DNA from: Rubrivivax sp. A210
GTDB taxonomy: Bacteria > Pseudomonadota > Gammaproteobacteria > Burkholderiales > Burkholderiaceae_C
Length of the DNA stretch: 64,000 nt
Reading direction: 5' to 3'
Assembly (NCBI RefSeq): GCF_904426505.1
Contig: NZ_CAJGBN010000045.1
Coordinates: 248,001-312,000, forward strand
Below, one piece after another: positions 27,270 through 36,084 of this stretch. Under the pieces are notes generated by a model. That model worked only from the letters and a program-made list of their open reading frames with translations, did not search any database and had not been told where the DNA came from. Numbering within the stretch: position 1 is the stretch's first letter; the number at the start of each line of letters is the position of its first letter. The position numbers were made by a program, and so were the translations under genes.

Positions 27270-30029
27270 ATGATCCGTTCCTGGTTTCTTGCTGCTTTTT
27301 GCTTCACTCTGGCTGGCCTTGCCGGCACCACCAGCGCCCAGACTGCCGCACAAGCTGCGTCCTTGCCGGCCGGCCTCAGTCGCGTCACCTCGGTCGAGGG
27401 CATCACCGAATACCGGCTCGCCAATGGCCTGCAACTGCTGCTGGTGCCCGACGACGCCAAGCCCACCACCACCGTCAACGTCACCTACCGCGTCGGCTCG
27501 CGCCACGAGAACTACGGCGAAACCGGCATGGCCCACCTGCTTGAGCACCTGGTGTTCAAGGGCACGCCGACCACGCGCAACGCGCTGGCCGAGTTCTCCA
27601 AGCGCGGTTTCCGTCCCAACGGCACCACCTCCTACGACCGCACCAACTATTTCGCCAGCTTTACGGCCAACGACGACAACCTGCAGTGGTACCTGGGCTG
27701 GCAGGCCGACATCATGGTCAACTGCCTGATCGCGCGCAGCGATCTCGATACCGAGATGACGGTGGTGCGCAACGAATTCGAGGCGAGCGAGAACCGTCCC
27801 GGCAGCGTGCTGCTGCAAAAGCTCTTTGCCGCCATGTACCAGTGGCACAACTACGGCAAAAGCACGATAGGCGCGCGCAGCGACATCGAAAACGTCGACA
27901 TCGGCCGCCTGCAGGCCTTTTACCGCAGCCATTACCAGCCCGACAACGCCACCCTCATCGTCAGCGGCAAGTTCGACGAGGCCAAGGTGCTGACCTGGGT
28001 GGCTCAGTCTTTCGGTGCGCTGCCACGGCCGCAGCGCGCCCTGGCACCCACCTACACGCTGGACCCGCCGCAGGACGGCGAGCGCCTGGTCACAGTGAAG
28101 CGCGTCGGCGGCGCGCCGCTGATCTACATGACCTACCACGTACCGGCCGGCGGCGACCCCGATTTCGCCGCCGTCGAGTTGCTGTCCTCGGTGCTGGGTG
28201 ACACCCCCGGAGGCCGGCTGCACAAGCGCCTGGTCGAAAAGCGCCTGGCAGCCCAGGCCTTTGCCGGTGCCTGGGCGCTCACCGAACCCGGGCCGCTGAT
28301 CCTGGGTGCGGCCATTGCGCCCGACCAGGACGTGGAGCGCGCCCGCACCGAGATGGCCGCCGCCATTGACGGCCTCGCCGGCGAGCCGGTGACGGCCGAG
28401 GAACTGGAGCGCGCCCGCACCAGCTGGCTGAATCAATGGGACAACGGCTTCACCGACCCCGAGCGCATTGGCATCGAGCTGAGCGAGGCCGTGGCCCTGG
28501 GCGACTGGCGCCTGTATTTCCTGCAGCGCGACCGCGTGCGCCGCGCGACGCTGGCCGACGTGAACCGCGTTGCCACCACCTGGCTCAGGCCCGACAACCG
28601 CAGCGTCGGCCTCTACCTGCCCACGACCAAGCCCGAGCGCGCACCCCAGGCCACGCGCGTCGATGCCGCAAGCCAGGTCAAGGACTACAAGGGCGATGCC
28701 ACCGCGGCCCAGGCCGAGGCCTTCGACCCCACGCCGGCCACGCTGGACGCACGCACCCAGCGCGGCCGGCTGGCCAGCGGGCTGGAACTGGCGTTGCTGC
28801 CCAAGGGCTCGCGTGGCCGCGTCGTCAATGCGCGGCTGCGCCTGCACTACGGCGACGAGAAAAGCCTGATGGGCCAGGAGATCGTGGCTGCCCTGGCCGC
28901 CAGCCTGCTCGACAAGGGCGGCGCCGGCCTCACGCGCCAGCAGATCGCCGACGAGTTCGACCGCCTGCAGGCCGAGGTCGGCTTCGGCGCCAGCGACCAG
29001 ACCCTGAGCGTGAGCATCACCACCCGGCGCGAGCGCCTGCCCGCCGTGATTGCCCTGGTGGGGCGCCTGCTGCGCGAGCCGGCATTCCCGGCCGAGCCAC
29101 TGGAAGAGGCGCGCCGCCAGTGGCTCACCAGCATCGAGCGCCAGCGCAAGGAGCCCGACGCGGTGATCGCCAAGCTGATCGCCCGCCACGGCAACCCCTA
29201 TCCGCGCGGCGACCTGCGCCATGCCCAGAGCTTCGACGAACTCGAGGCCGACCTCAAGGCCGTCACGCTGGACCAGGTCAAGACCTTCCACCGCCGCTTT
29301 GTGAGCGCCGCCAAGGGCGAGTTCGCGGCGGTGGGCGATTTCGACGCCGCCGCCGCCAAGAAGGCGCTCGCTGCCGCGCTGGGCGACTGGCGCGCGCCGA
29401 CCGCCGGTGCACAGGCCTACCGCCGCGTGCCGCAGCCGCTGGTGGCGGCTGCGCCTGCGCGTTTCTTCGAGCGCACGCCCGACAAGGCCAATGCCAACCT
29501 GCGTGGCGCGCTCGCGCTGCCGCTGTCCGACCGCCACCCCGACTACGCTGCGCTCACGCTGGCCAACCACATCTTCGGCAGCGGCGGCAATTCACGGCTG
29601 TGGAAGCGCATCCGCGAGACCGAAGGCCTGAGCTACGACGTGCGCTCGGGCCTGGAGTGGGCCTCCATCGACGACCACAGCCGCTGGGTCTTCAGCGCCA
29701 TCTTCGCGCCCCAGAACCAGGCCAAGGTCGAGGCCGCCTTCCAGCAGGAGATCGCGCGCTCGCTGAAGGACGGCTTCACCGCGGCCGAACTGGAAGAAGG
29801 CCGCCGCGGCCTGCTGGCCAACCGCCGCCTGGGGCGGGCGCAGGACGCCGCGGTGGCGTCGCAACTGGCCGGCAATCTCTACCTGGGGCGCCGCTTCGCG
29901 GTGGCGCAGCAGGTCGATGACGCCATCGCCGCGCTCAGCCTCGAGCAGGTCAACGCCGCCTGGCGCCGATACATCACCCCCGAGCGCCTGGTCTGGGCCT
30001 GGGGCGGCGACTTCCCGTCACAACCCTGA
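27270..30029 (+). CDS. M16-family zinc metallopeptidase, two-domain, exported
   Basis: A 919-residue protein with a signal peptide (MIRSWFLAAFCFTLAGLAGTTSAQ) and two tandem insulinase-like halves. The first half holds the inverted zinc motif HLLEH at residues 89-93 within GMAHLLEHLVFKGTPTT, with the downstream Glu in the ENRPGS region. The second half has the inactive M16 fold and the conserved R/Y pair in WKRIRETEGLSYDVRS. It is probably a periplasmic peptidase of the PqqL/YmxG type that degrades peptides or processed toxins. A STK gene follows after 20 bp. Start chosen at ATG 27270; an in-frame TTG two codons upstream is less likely. Confidence 0.92.
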   Translation: MIRSWFLAAFCFTLAGLAGTTSAQTAAQAASLPAGLSRVTSVEGITEYRLANGLQLLLVPDDAKPTTTVNVTYRVGSRHENYGETGMAHLLEHLVFKGTPTTRNALAEFSKRGFRPNGTTSYDRTNYFASFTANDDNLQWYLGWQADIMVNCLIARSDLDTEMTVVRNEFEASENRPGSVLLQKLFAAMYQWHNYGKSTIGARSDIENVDIGRLQAFYRSHYQPDNATLIVSGKFDEAKVLTWVAQSFGALPRPQRALAPTYTLDPPQDGERLVTVKRVGGAPLIYMTYHVPAGGDPDFAAVELLSSVLGDTPGGRLHKRLVEKRLAAQAFAGAWALTEPGPLILGAAIAPDQDVERARTEMAAAIDGLAGEPVTAEELERARTSWLNQWDNGFTDPERIGIELSEAVALGDWRLYFLQRDRVRRATLADVNRVATTWLRPDNRSVGLYLPTTKPERAPQATRVDAASQVKDYKGDATAAQAEAFDPTPATLDARTQRGRLASGLELALLPKGSRGRVVNARLRLHYGDEKSLMGQEIVAALAASLLDKGGAGLTRQQIADEFDRLQAEVGFGASDQTLSVSITTRRERLPAVIALVGRLLREPAFPAEPLEEARRQWLTSIERQRKEPDAVIAKLIARHGNPYPRGDLRHAQSFDELEADLKAVTLDQVKTFHRRFVSAAKGEFAAVGDFDAAAAKKALAAALGDWRAPTAGAQAYRRVPQPLVAAAPARFFERTPDKANANLRGALALPLSDRHPDYAALTLANHIFGSGGNSRLWKRIRETEGLSYDVRSGLEWASIDDHSRWVFSAIFAPQNQAKVEAAFQQEIARSLKDGFTAAELEEGRRGLLANRRLGRAQDAAVASQLAGNLYLGRRFAVAQQVDDAIAALSLEQVNAAWRRYITPERLVWAWGGDFPSQP

Positions 30030-30049
30030 TCAGCAAAGGCCTGCCTGCC

Positions 30050-31153
30050 ATGTCCGACGACGACGACGGCGCCCGCGAGCGGGCCGAGCAGCGCACGGTG
30101 CTGATGCCGCGGCGTGATCGCGGCAGCGAACTTGCCCCCGGCCACAAGCTGCAGGAGTTCGTGATCGAGCGCGTGCTCGGCGTCGGCGGCTACAGCATCG
30201 TCTACCTGGCGCGCGATACCCGGCTCGACCGCCGCGTCGCGCTCAAGGAATACCTGCCCGCCACGCTGGCCATGCGCGCACCCGACGGCGAGGTCGTGCC
30301 GCGGTTGCCGCGCTTCGAGGCCTTCTACGCCAAGGGCCTGCAGAGCTTCATCAACGAGGGGCGGCTGCTGGGCGCCTTCGAGCATCCCTCGCTGGTCAAG
30401 GTCTACCGCTTCTGGGCCGAGAACGGCACCGCCTACATGGTGATGCCTTACTACGAGGGCATCACGCTCAAGAAGTGGCTCACCGACCTCGGCGCGCCGC
30501 CCAGCGAGGCCTGGCTGCGCGAGCTGGCCTATCCGATGATGGAGGCGCTGGCCGTGATGCACGGCGAGCGCTGCTACCACCGCGACGTGGCACCCGACAA
30601 CATCCTCATGCTGTACGACCGCCACGCCGGCAGCTACCTCGAGCAGATGCCGCGCCCGGTGCTGCTGGATTTCGGCGCCGCGCGGCGCGTCATCGGCGAC
30701 GCCACGCAAAACCTCACCTCCATCCTGAAGAGCGGCTATTCGCCGGTGGAGCAGTACGAGAGCGACGAAAGCCTGCGCCAGGGGCCTTGGACCGATGTCT
30801 ACGCCCTCTGCGCCGTGCTTTATGCCGCGGCCGTGGGGCGCATGCCCAAGGCCGCCATCGCGCGTGCGGTCAAGGACGAGCAGGTGCCGGCGCGCGAGGC
30901 CGCCCGAGGCCGCTATGGCGAGCCCTTCCTGGCCGCCATCGATGCCGGCCTCGCGGTGCGCCCCGAGGCGAGGCCGCAATCCATGGCCGAGCTGCGGCGG
31001 CTTTTCGACGCCAAGGTGGCGCCAGCGGCGGTGTCCGCGGCGCCCGCCGCGCCCGTGCCGCAGGCCGCGCCGCGTCCGGCCTGGCTGCTGCCGGCTCTGG
31101 GTGCAGCAGCGCTGGCCGTGGCCGCCGTCGCCTTCTTGCTGCTGCGCCGCTGA
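30050..31153 (+). CDS. Membrane-anchored Hanks-type Ser/Thr protein kinase
   Basis: A 367-residue kinase. Elements: glycine loop VLGVGGYSIVYLARD, ATP lysine ALKEYLP (K66), catalytic HRDVAPDN (D179) and DFGAARR (D207), then an APE-like region SPVEQY. A single C-terminal helix (WLLPALGAAALAVAAVAFLLL) anchors it with the kinase domain in the cytosol; there is no extracellular sensor after the helix. It resembles the truncated PpkA-like kinases of Burkholderiales. No PP2C phosphatase or FHA gene is adjacent. It follows the M16 gene closely and may share its transcript. Confidence 0.9.
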   Translation: MSDDDDGARERAEQRTVLMPRRDRGSELAPGHKLQEFVIERVLGVGGYSIVYLARDTRLDRRVALKEYLPATLAMRAPDGEVVPRLPRFEAFYAKGLQSFINEGRLLGAFEHPSLVKVYRFWAENGTAYMVMPYYEGITLKKWLTDLGAPPSEAWLRELAYPMMEALAVMHGERCYHRDVAPDNILMLYDRHAGSYLEQMPRPVLLDFGAARRVIGDATQNLTSILKSGYSPVEQYESDESLRQGPWTDVYALCAVLYAAAVGRMPKAAIARAVKDEQVPAREAARGRYGEPFLAAIDAGLAVRPEARPQSMAELRRLFDAKVAPAAVSAAPAAPVPQAAPRPAWLLPALGAAALAVAAVAFLLLRR

Positions 31154-31159
31154 GGCGGC

Positions 31160-32065
31160 TTAGCCGTCGTTGGAGACGCCGGCCGCCACATGGCCGGCCG
31201 GTACATGCAGGGCCGCGTTCTCGATGTGGCCAGTCTGGTCGTCGAAGAAGAAATCCGGCTCGAACTCGCGCAGGAAGGGGCCCTTGGCCAGGCCGCCCAG
31301 GAACATGGCCTCGTCGACCTCGATCTGCCAGTCCATCAGCGTGCGGATGGCGCGCTCGTGGGCCGGCGCGCTGCGCGCCGTCACCAGGGCCGTGCGCAGG
31401 CGCATCGCGCCGGGCTCGCGCTGCAGGCGGTGCAGGGCCTCGAGCAGGGGCTTGAAGGGGCCTGGCGCCAGCGGCGTGGCGGCGCGCTCGCGCTCGTGGC
31501 TCTGGAAGGCGTCCAGGCCCTGGGCCTGGTAGACGCGCTCGGCCTCGTCGGAAAACAGCACGGCGTCGCCGTCGAAGGCGATGCGCACCTCGTCCGGGTG
31601 GGCGGCCGAGGCGTGGGCACTCTGCGGGTAGACGCGCGCCGCCGGCACGCCGGCGGCCAGGGCCTGGCGCACGTCGGCTTCGTTGGTGCTGAGAAAGAGA
31701 TTGGCCGCCAGCGGGCGCAGGTAGCGCCAGGGCTCGCGCCCCCGCGTGAACACGCCGCGCTGCACCGGCAGGCCGTCGAGCTGGGCCGAGCGGAAGACGC
31801 GCAGGCCGCTGACGGGGTCGTTGCGCGAGAGGATCACCACCTCGACACGCGCCTGGCCGACCGGCAGGCCTTCGTTGAAAGCCAGCAGCTTCTTGACGAG
31901 CGAGAAGGCCACGCCGGGCGGCGCCGCCTGGTCGATGCGCTGCAGCTGCAGCTGCATGTAGGCGCGGTCGTCGCCGGCCTCGAAGACGCTGTTCTCCTCC
32001 TCGAAGTCGAACAGCGCCCGCGAGGAAATGGCAACGACGAGCTGGCCTTCTAGGGTGGCGGGCAT
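31160..32065 (-). CDS. Cytosolic 5'-nucleotidase (PF06189 type)
   Basis: A 301-residue protein resembling bacterial homologues of cytosolic 5'-nucleotidase I. It begins LVVAISSRALFDFEEEN, with the nucleophile position in SSRALFD, and ends with EPDFFFDDQTGHIENA, a HAD-like metal-binding segment. VRIAFDGDAVLFSDEAE also matches a HAD motif. It should dephosphorylate nucleoside monophosphates. The gene is convergent with the kinase gene (6 bp apart) and stands alone. Confidence 0.85.
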   Translation of the reverse strand: MPATLEGQLVVAISSRALFDFEEENSVFEAGDDRAYMQLQLQRIDQAAPPGVAFSLVKKLLAFNEGLPVGQARVEVVILSRNDPVSGLRVFRSAQLDGLPVQRGVFTRGREPWRYLRPLAANLFLSTNEADVRQALAAGVPAARVYPQSAHASAAHPDEVRIAFDGDAVLFSDEAERVYQAQGLDAFQSHERERAATPLAPGPFKPLLEALHRLQREPGAMRLRTALVTARSAPAHERAIRTLMDWQIEVDEAMFLGGLAKGPFLREFEPDFFFDDQTGHIENAALHVPAGHVAAGVSNDG

Positions 32066-32281
32066 GGCCAGGTGATCTTAGGCCATGGGGCGGGACGAGG
32101 TCCCTTCGGCCAGCAAATTGCGGGCCGGCACATCGCCTGAAATGCCTGCCGTTTTGCCTGCTCCAGCGCCCAGCGCCGGCGCCTGCCGGCGGCATCCTTG
32201 TGGTGCCGATGACCGTGGTCCTGGCGGACATGCGCCGATGTTGTGTGCGTGCCCGGGTTCCGCTCGGCGAGGGGGCAGTCA

Positions 32282-33202
32282 ATGTTTCGCAAGAACCTTG
32301 CCGCGGTTGCGCTGGGCGCGCTGCTGGCCACCGGTGGCGCCCACGCCATCACCACCTCCGTGGCACTGGAACTGGCGCTGGTGATCGATGTCTCGGGCAG
32401 CGTCTGCAGCACCGCCTTCGACGCCTTCGCCTGCCCCGGGCTGGGAACCTCGGAGTACCAGCTCCAGCTCGACGGCTACCGGGCGGCCTTCAACGACGCC
32501 GGCGTCAGGAGCGCCATCGAGTCCTTCGCGCCCAGTGGCGGCATCGCCGTCGGCGTCTACTTTTTCTCGCAGGGGGTGATGCGCGAACTGGGCTGGCAGG
32601 CGCTGGCCACCGGCGCCCAGTCGGCCGCCTTCGGCGACGCCATGGGTGCGCTGGCGAGGCCGCGGCCGACGGCGCTCACCGCCATCAGCCCCAGCACCGG
32701 ATGGGAGGGCGTGGCCGGAAGCGGCCCCATCCTGAACACCGGCACCAATGTCGCCGGCGGCATCCAGGCCGGTGCCTGGGGCATGGAGCACAACGACTTT
32801 GCCGGTGCCCGCCGCGTCATCGATGTCTCGGGCGACGGGGTGCAGAACTCCTTGCTTTCGGGCATGGGTTCCTGCTTCGAGAACAGTGCCGCCTGCAACC
32901 AGGTGGTCGATGGCGTGCGCGCCTCCCTGGCGCCCGACATCGTCGTCAACGGTCTTGCCATCGAGGGCGATCTCGGCGTCGGCGGCCTCACCACCTGGTA
33001 TGGCCAGTATGTGCAGCGCGGCGGTTTCGTCGTCACCGCCGCCGGCTTCGACGATTTCGAGCGCGCCGTGGTGCTCAAGATCGGACGCGAGATCGCCGGT
33101 CCGGAGGCGGCGCCGGTGCCGGTGCCCGAATCCGAAACGATGCTGATGTTCTTCTTCGGCCTGTTGGGCATTGCCGCCGTGGTTCACCGCCGCGCCGATT
33201 GA
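32282..33202 (+). CDS. DUF1194 (VWFA-like) protein with PEP-CTERM sorting signal
   Basis: A 306-residue secreted protein. A signal peptide (NLAAVALGALLATGGAHA) precedes a von-Willebrand-A-like DUF1194 domain with the metal site DVSGSV near residue 37 and VIDVSGDGVQNS later. The end carries PVPESETMLMFFFGLLG followed by HRR, a PEP-CTERM tag. It should be anchored or secreted through exosortase and may bind ligands via the metal site. A GAGGGGG stretch lies before the ATG. With the 16.6-kb gene it is the second exosortase substrate in the window, although no exosortase is present here. Confidence 0.88.
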   Translation: MFRKNLAAVALGALLATGGAHAITTSVALELALVIDVSGSVCSTAFDAFACPGLGTSEYQLQLDGYRAAFNDAGVRSAIESFAPSGGIAVGVYFFSQGVMRELGWQALATGAQSAAFGDAMGALARPRPTALTAISPSTGWEGVAGSGPILNTGTNVAGGIQAGAWGMEHNDFAGARRVIDVSGDGVQNSLLSGMGSCFENSAACNQVVDGVRASLAPDIVVNGLAIEGDLGVGGLTTWYGQYVQRGGFVVTAAGFDDFERAVVLKIGREIAGPEAAPVPVPESETMLMFFFGLLGIAAVVHRRAD

Positions 33203-33283
33203 CGCCTGGGCGGTGGCTTTCACCACCCTGCCACATCGCACTGGCACATTGAAGAGGTCCGCCCCGCCCGCTTCGAGACCGCC

Positions 33284-33493
33284 ATGCCCAAGCCTTACGC
33301 CCGCCCCGAGGATCGCCGCCGCGCCGAACCTGCGCCGGCTGCGGCGCCAACGTGCTGCCGCAGCGAGGCCTTCGCCGAAGACCTGATCGAGGCGGCCGAG
33401 GCCCAGGCCCCGCAGGCCTCGCTCTGGCAGCATCTGGCGCGCCGCGTCTCGCGGCCCGACACGGCGTCCCGGCCCCGCCTTCAAGGCCTCTGA
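33284..33493 (+). CDS. Small hypothetical protein, 69 residues
   Basis: A short basic/alanine-rich frame starting MPKPYARPEDRRRAEPAP with a helical middle (AFAEDLIEAAEAQAPQASLWQHLARR). The N-terminus looks like a real protein but no family was recognised. It lies between the DUF1194 gene and the zinc-related cluster, with no clear ribosome site. It could be a leader or a chance frame in high-GC DNA. Confidence 0.35.
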   Translation: MPKPYARPEDRRRAEPAPAAAPTCCRSEAFAEDLIEAAEAQAPQASLWQHLARRVSRPDTASRPRLQGL

Positions 33494-33576
33494 ACCCGGG
33501 CTTGGACCGCCGCAATGCGGCGGGCGGCACAATCGGGCACGGCGCTCGCGCCGGCCCGACCGTTCTGAGGAAGTCC

Positions 33577-34113
33577 ATGCCCTTGCCCCGTTATCTCGCC
33601 GCCCTCCTCTTCGTTGCCACCGGCCTGCTGGGGGCCGGTGCGGCCGTGGCCGCCGGTGCCCACGAGCACGGGGTGGCGCGGCTGGACATCGCGGTCGATG
33701 CCGCCCGCGTCTCCATCCTGCTCGAAACCCCGCTGGAAAACCTGCTCGGCTTCGAGCACGCGCCGCGCACCGACGCCGAGCGCGAGAAGGTGGCCGCCGC
33801 CCTGACCAGGCTGCGCGCCTCGCAAGTCCTGTTCCGCATCGATTCGGCCGCCGGCTGCCAGCCCTCGCGCGTGGACCTGCAGTCGGCCGCCCTCGGCCTG
33901 GGCACGGCCACCAACAGCCGCGAAGGCCACGGCGATCTCGACGCCACCTTCGATTTCAAGTGCAGCCAGGGCGGGCGGGCCGGTTTCGTCGAGGTCGGCC
34001 TGTTCGAGACCTTTCCCGGCCTGCAGCGCATCGAGCTGCAGGTGGCCACGCCCAAGGGCCAGATGCGCGCCACACTGCGCCGGCCCACGTCGCGCGTGAT
34101 GCTGGCGCGCTGA
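33577..34113 (+). CDS. DUF2796 / ZrgA-like zinc-related periplasmic protein
   Basis: A 178-residue exported protein with a signal peptide (LAALLFVATGLLGAGAAVAAGA) directly followed by HEHGVARLDIAVD, the metal-binding HEHG start of DUF2796 proteins. ILLETPLENLLGFEHAPRTD continues the family pattern. DUF2796 proteins include ZrgA of the zinc-regulated Zrg system in Vibrio. It leads a run of four genes (ABC ATPase, FtsX-type permease, DUF3299 protein) that resembles that system. GAGGAAG precedes the ATG. No AT-rich Zur box was found upstream. Confidence 0.85.
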   Translation: MPLPRYLAALLFVATGLLGAGAAVAAGAHEHGVARLDIAVDAARVSILLETPLENLLGFEHAPRTDAEREKVAAALTRLRASQVLFRIDSAAGCQPSRVDLQSAALGLGTATNSREGHGDLDATFDFKCSQGGRAGFVEVGLFETFPGLQRIELQVATPKGQMRATLRRPTSRVMLAR

Positions 34114-34135
34114 GCGCCGGCCGCAACAACCCCGC

Positions 34136-34813
34136 GTGCTGCAGATCCGCGAGCTTCGCTATGCCTGGCCGGGTGGCGGCCGCGAGGTGCTGGCGATTGA
34201 CCGGCTCGACATCGCCGCCGGCCGCAAGGTCTTTCTCCACGGCCCCAGCGGCTGTGGCAAGAGCACGCTGCTGGGCCTGATGGCCGGCGTGCTGCTGGCG
34301 CGCCAGGGCCGGACGGCGCTGCTGGGCCAGGACTGGGCGGCGCTGCGCGCCAGCGCACGCGATGCCCGCCGGGCCGACCATGTCGGCGTGGTCTTCCAGC
34401 AGTTCAACCTGCTGCCCTACCTGACGGTGCTGGACAACGTGCTCCTGCCCTGCCGCTTCTCGCGCCTGCGTGCCAGCCGCTGCGCCGGCTCGCCGCTGCA
34501 GGCGGCCAAAGGCCTGCTGGAGCGGGTGGCGCTGCCGCACACGGCCTGGACGCGGCGTGCCGATGCGCTCTCGGTCGGCCAGCAGCAGCGCGTGGCGGCG
34601 GCGCGCGCCCTCATCGGCGCGCCCGAGCTGGTGATTGCCGACGAGCCCACCAGCGCCCTCGACGCGGCGCTGCGCGACGACTTCATGGCCATGCTGATGC
34701 AGGCCTGCGATGCCGCCGGCAGCACCCTGGTCTTCGTCAGCCACGATGATCGGCTGGCGGCACGCTTCGACGAGCGGCTGTCGCTGCCCGAATTGAACAC
34801 GGCGCTGGCATGA
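34136..34813 (+). CDS. ABC transporter ATP-binding protein (LolD/MacB-like), Zrg-type cluster
   Basis: A 225-residue ATPase with Walker A GPSGCGKSTLL, Q-loop VVFQQFNLLPYL, signature LSVGQQQRVAAARAL (a variant of LSGGQ), Walker B LVIADEPTSALD and switch His in VSHDDRLA. The FQQFNL and DEPTSALD segments are those of the LolD/MacB/FtsE group that drives FtsX-type permeases. It starts at GTG and its stop overlaps the permease start by 4 bp. Role: energises the following permease in a zinc-associated system. Confidence 0.9.
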   Translation: MLQIRELRYAWPGGGREVLAIDRLDIAAGRKVFLHGPSGCGKSTLLGLMAGVLLARQGRTALLGQDWAALRASARDARRADHVGVVFQQFNLLPYLTVLDNVLLPCRFSRLRASRCAGSPLQAAKGLLERVALPHTAWTRRADALSVGQQQRVAAARALIGAPELVIADEPTSALDAALRDDFMAMLMQACDAAGSTLVFVSHDDRLAARFDERLSLPELNTALA

Positions 34814-36084
34814 CCGCGCTGCTGCACATCGCGGCGCACAGCGCCTGGAACCGCCGCGGCACGCTGGCGCTGGTGATGCTGTCCATCGCGCTGGCCACCG
34901 CGCTGCTGCTGGGCCTGGAGCGGCTGCGCACCGACATCCGCAGCAGCTTCACGCAGGCGGTGAGCGGCACCGATCTGGTGGTCGGCGCGCGCACGGGGCC
35001 GGTGCAGCTGATGCTGTATGCGGTGTTCCATGTCGGCGGCGCCACGAACAACATCCGCATGGACAGCCTGCGCGCCCTGGCCGCCCACCGCGCCGTGGCC
35101 TGGGTCGTGCCCATCGCGCTGGGCGATTCGCACCACGGCCACCCGGTGCTGGGCACGACGCCCGACTACTTCAGCCACTTCGCCTATGGCGAGCGCCAGC
35201 CGCTGGCGCTGGCGCAAGGGCGCGCCTTCGCCGGCACGCTGGACGGGCTTTTTGAAGCCGTCATCGGCGCCGAGGTGGCGCGCGAGCGCGGCTACACGCT
35301 GGGCCAGCGCATCACGCTCAGCCACGGCCTGGGCGGCACGCTGGCGCCCGAGCATGGCGACAAGCCCTTCACCGTGGTCGGCGTGCTGGCGCGCACCGGC
35401 ACGCCGGTGGACCGCACCGTACACGTCAGCCTGCAGGCGATAGAGGCCATCCACCTCGACTGGGCCGGCGGCGCGCCGCTGCCGGGCGTGGCCATCGCCG
35501 CCGAGCACGCGCGCAAGTTCGACCTCGAACCCAAGCAGGTGACAGCCGCCCTGGTGGGGCTCAAGAGCCGGGCGGCGGTCTTCGTCGTGCAGCGTTTCGT
35601 CGCCAACTTCGAAGCCGAGCCGCTGCTGGCGGTGCTGCCTGGCGTCGCCTTGGATGAGCTGTGGGCCGCGGTCGGCCTGGGCGAGCGCGCGCTGCTGGCC
35701 ATCAGCGGCCTCGTCGCCCTGGTCAGCCTGGCCTCGCTGGTGGCGGTGGTGCTGGCCGGGCTCAACGAGCGCCGGCGCGAGCTGGCCGTGCTGCGCGCCG
35801 TCGGTGCCGGGCCGCGCCATGTGCTGGTGCTGCTGGCCGCCGAGGGCGCGCTGGTGACCCTGGCCGGCGCCCTGCTGGGCCTGCTGGCCGCCGCCGCTGC
35901 GGTGGTGCTGGCCGGGCCCTGGGTGCAGCGCCAGTTCGGCATCGCGCTGCAGGCCGCTGCCCCCACGCCCGAGCAGGTGGGCCTGTTCGGCGCCGTGCTG
36001 CTGGCAGGTATGCTTGCCAGCCTGGTGCCCGGCTGGCGCGCCTACCGCCTGTCGCTGGCCGACGGGCTTTCGCCGAGGACTTGA
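34810..36084 (+). CDS. FtsX/MacB-type ABC permease, Zrg-type cluster
   Basis: A 424-residue membrane protein with one helix near the N-terminus, a roughly 240-residue periplasmic domain and three C-terminal helices, the MacB/LolC topology. ERRRELAVLRAVGAGPRHVLVLL is the cytosolic segment typical of FtsX proteins, and SGTDLVVGARTGPVQLMLYAVF is shared with DUF214-type permeases. It overlaps both neighbours by ATGA junctions. Such permeases usually act mechanically on periplasmic substrates rather than transporting small ions, which is relevant for how a Zrg system might work. Confidence 0.9.
   Translation: MTALLHIAAHSAWNRRGTLALVMLSIALATALLLGLERLRTDIRSSFTQAVSGTDLVVGARTGPVQLMLYAVFHVGGATNNIRMDSLRALAAHRAVAWVVPIALGDSHHGHPVLGTTPDYFSHFAYGERQPLALAQGRAFAGTLDGLFEAVIGAEVARERGYTLGQRITLSHGLGGTLAPEHGDKPFTVVGVLARTGTPVDRTVHVSLQAIEAIHLDWAGGAPLPGVAIAAEHARKFDLEPKQVTAALVGLKSRAAVFVVQRFVANFEAEPLLAVLPGVALDELWAAVGLGERALLAISGLVALVSLASLVAVVLAGLNERRRELAVLRAVGAGPRHVLVLLAAEGALVTLAGALLGLLAAAAAVVLAGPWVQRQFGIALQAAAPTPEQVGLFGAVLLAGMLASLVPGWRAYRLSLADGLSPRT

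Noticed and set aside
26352..29570. 1072-codon open frame antisense to the Crp-type and M16 genes
   Set aside because: It spans two well-supported plus-strand genes and their gap, and its product is repetitive His/Gln/Val/Leu/Gly-rich sequence.
34136..36084. Assignment of the ATPase/permease pair as a LolCDE lipoprotein transporter
   Set aside because: Context with DUF2796 and DUF3299 and the single permease gene fit a Zrg-like cluster better than Lol.
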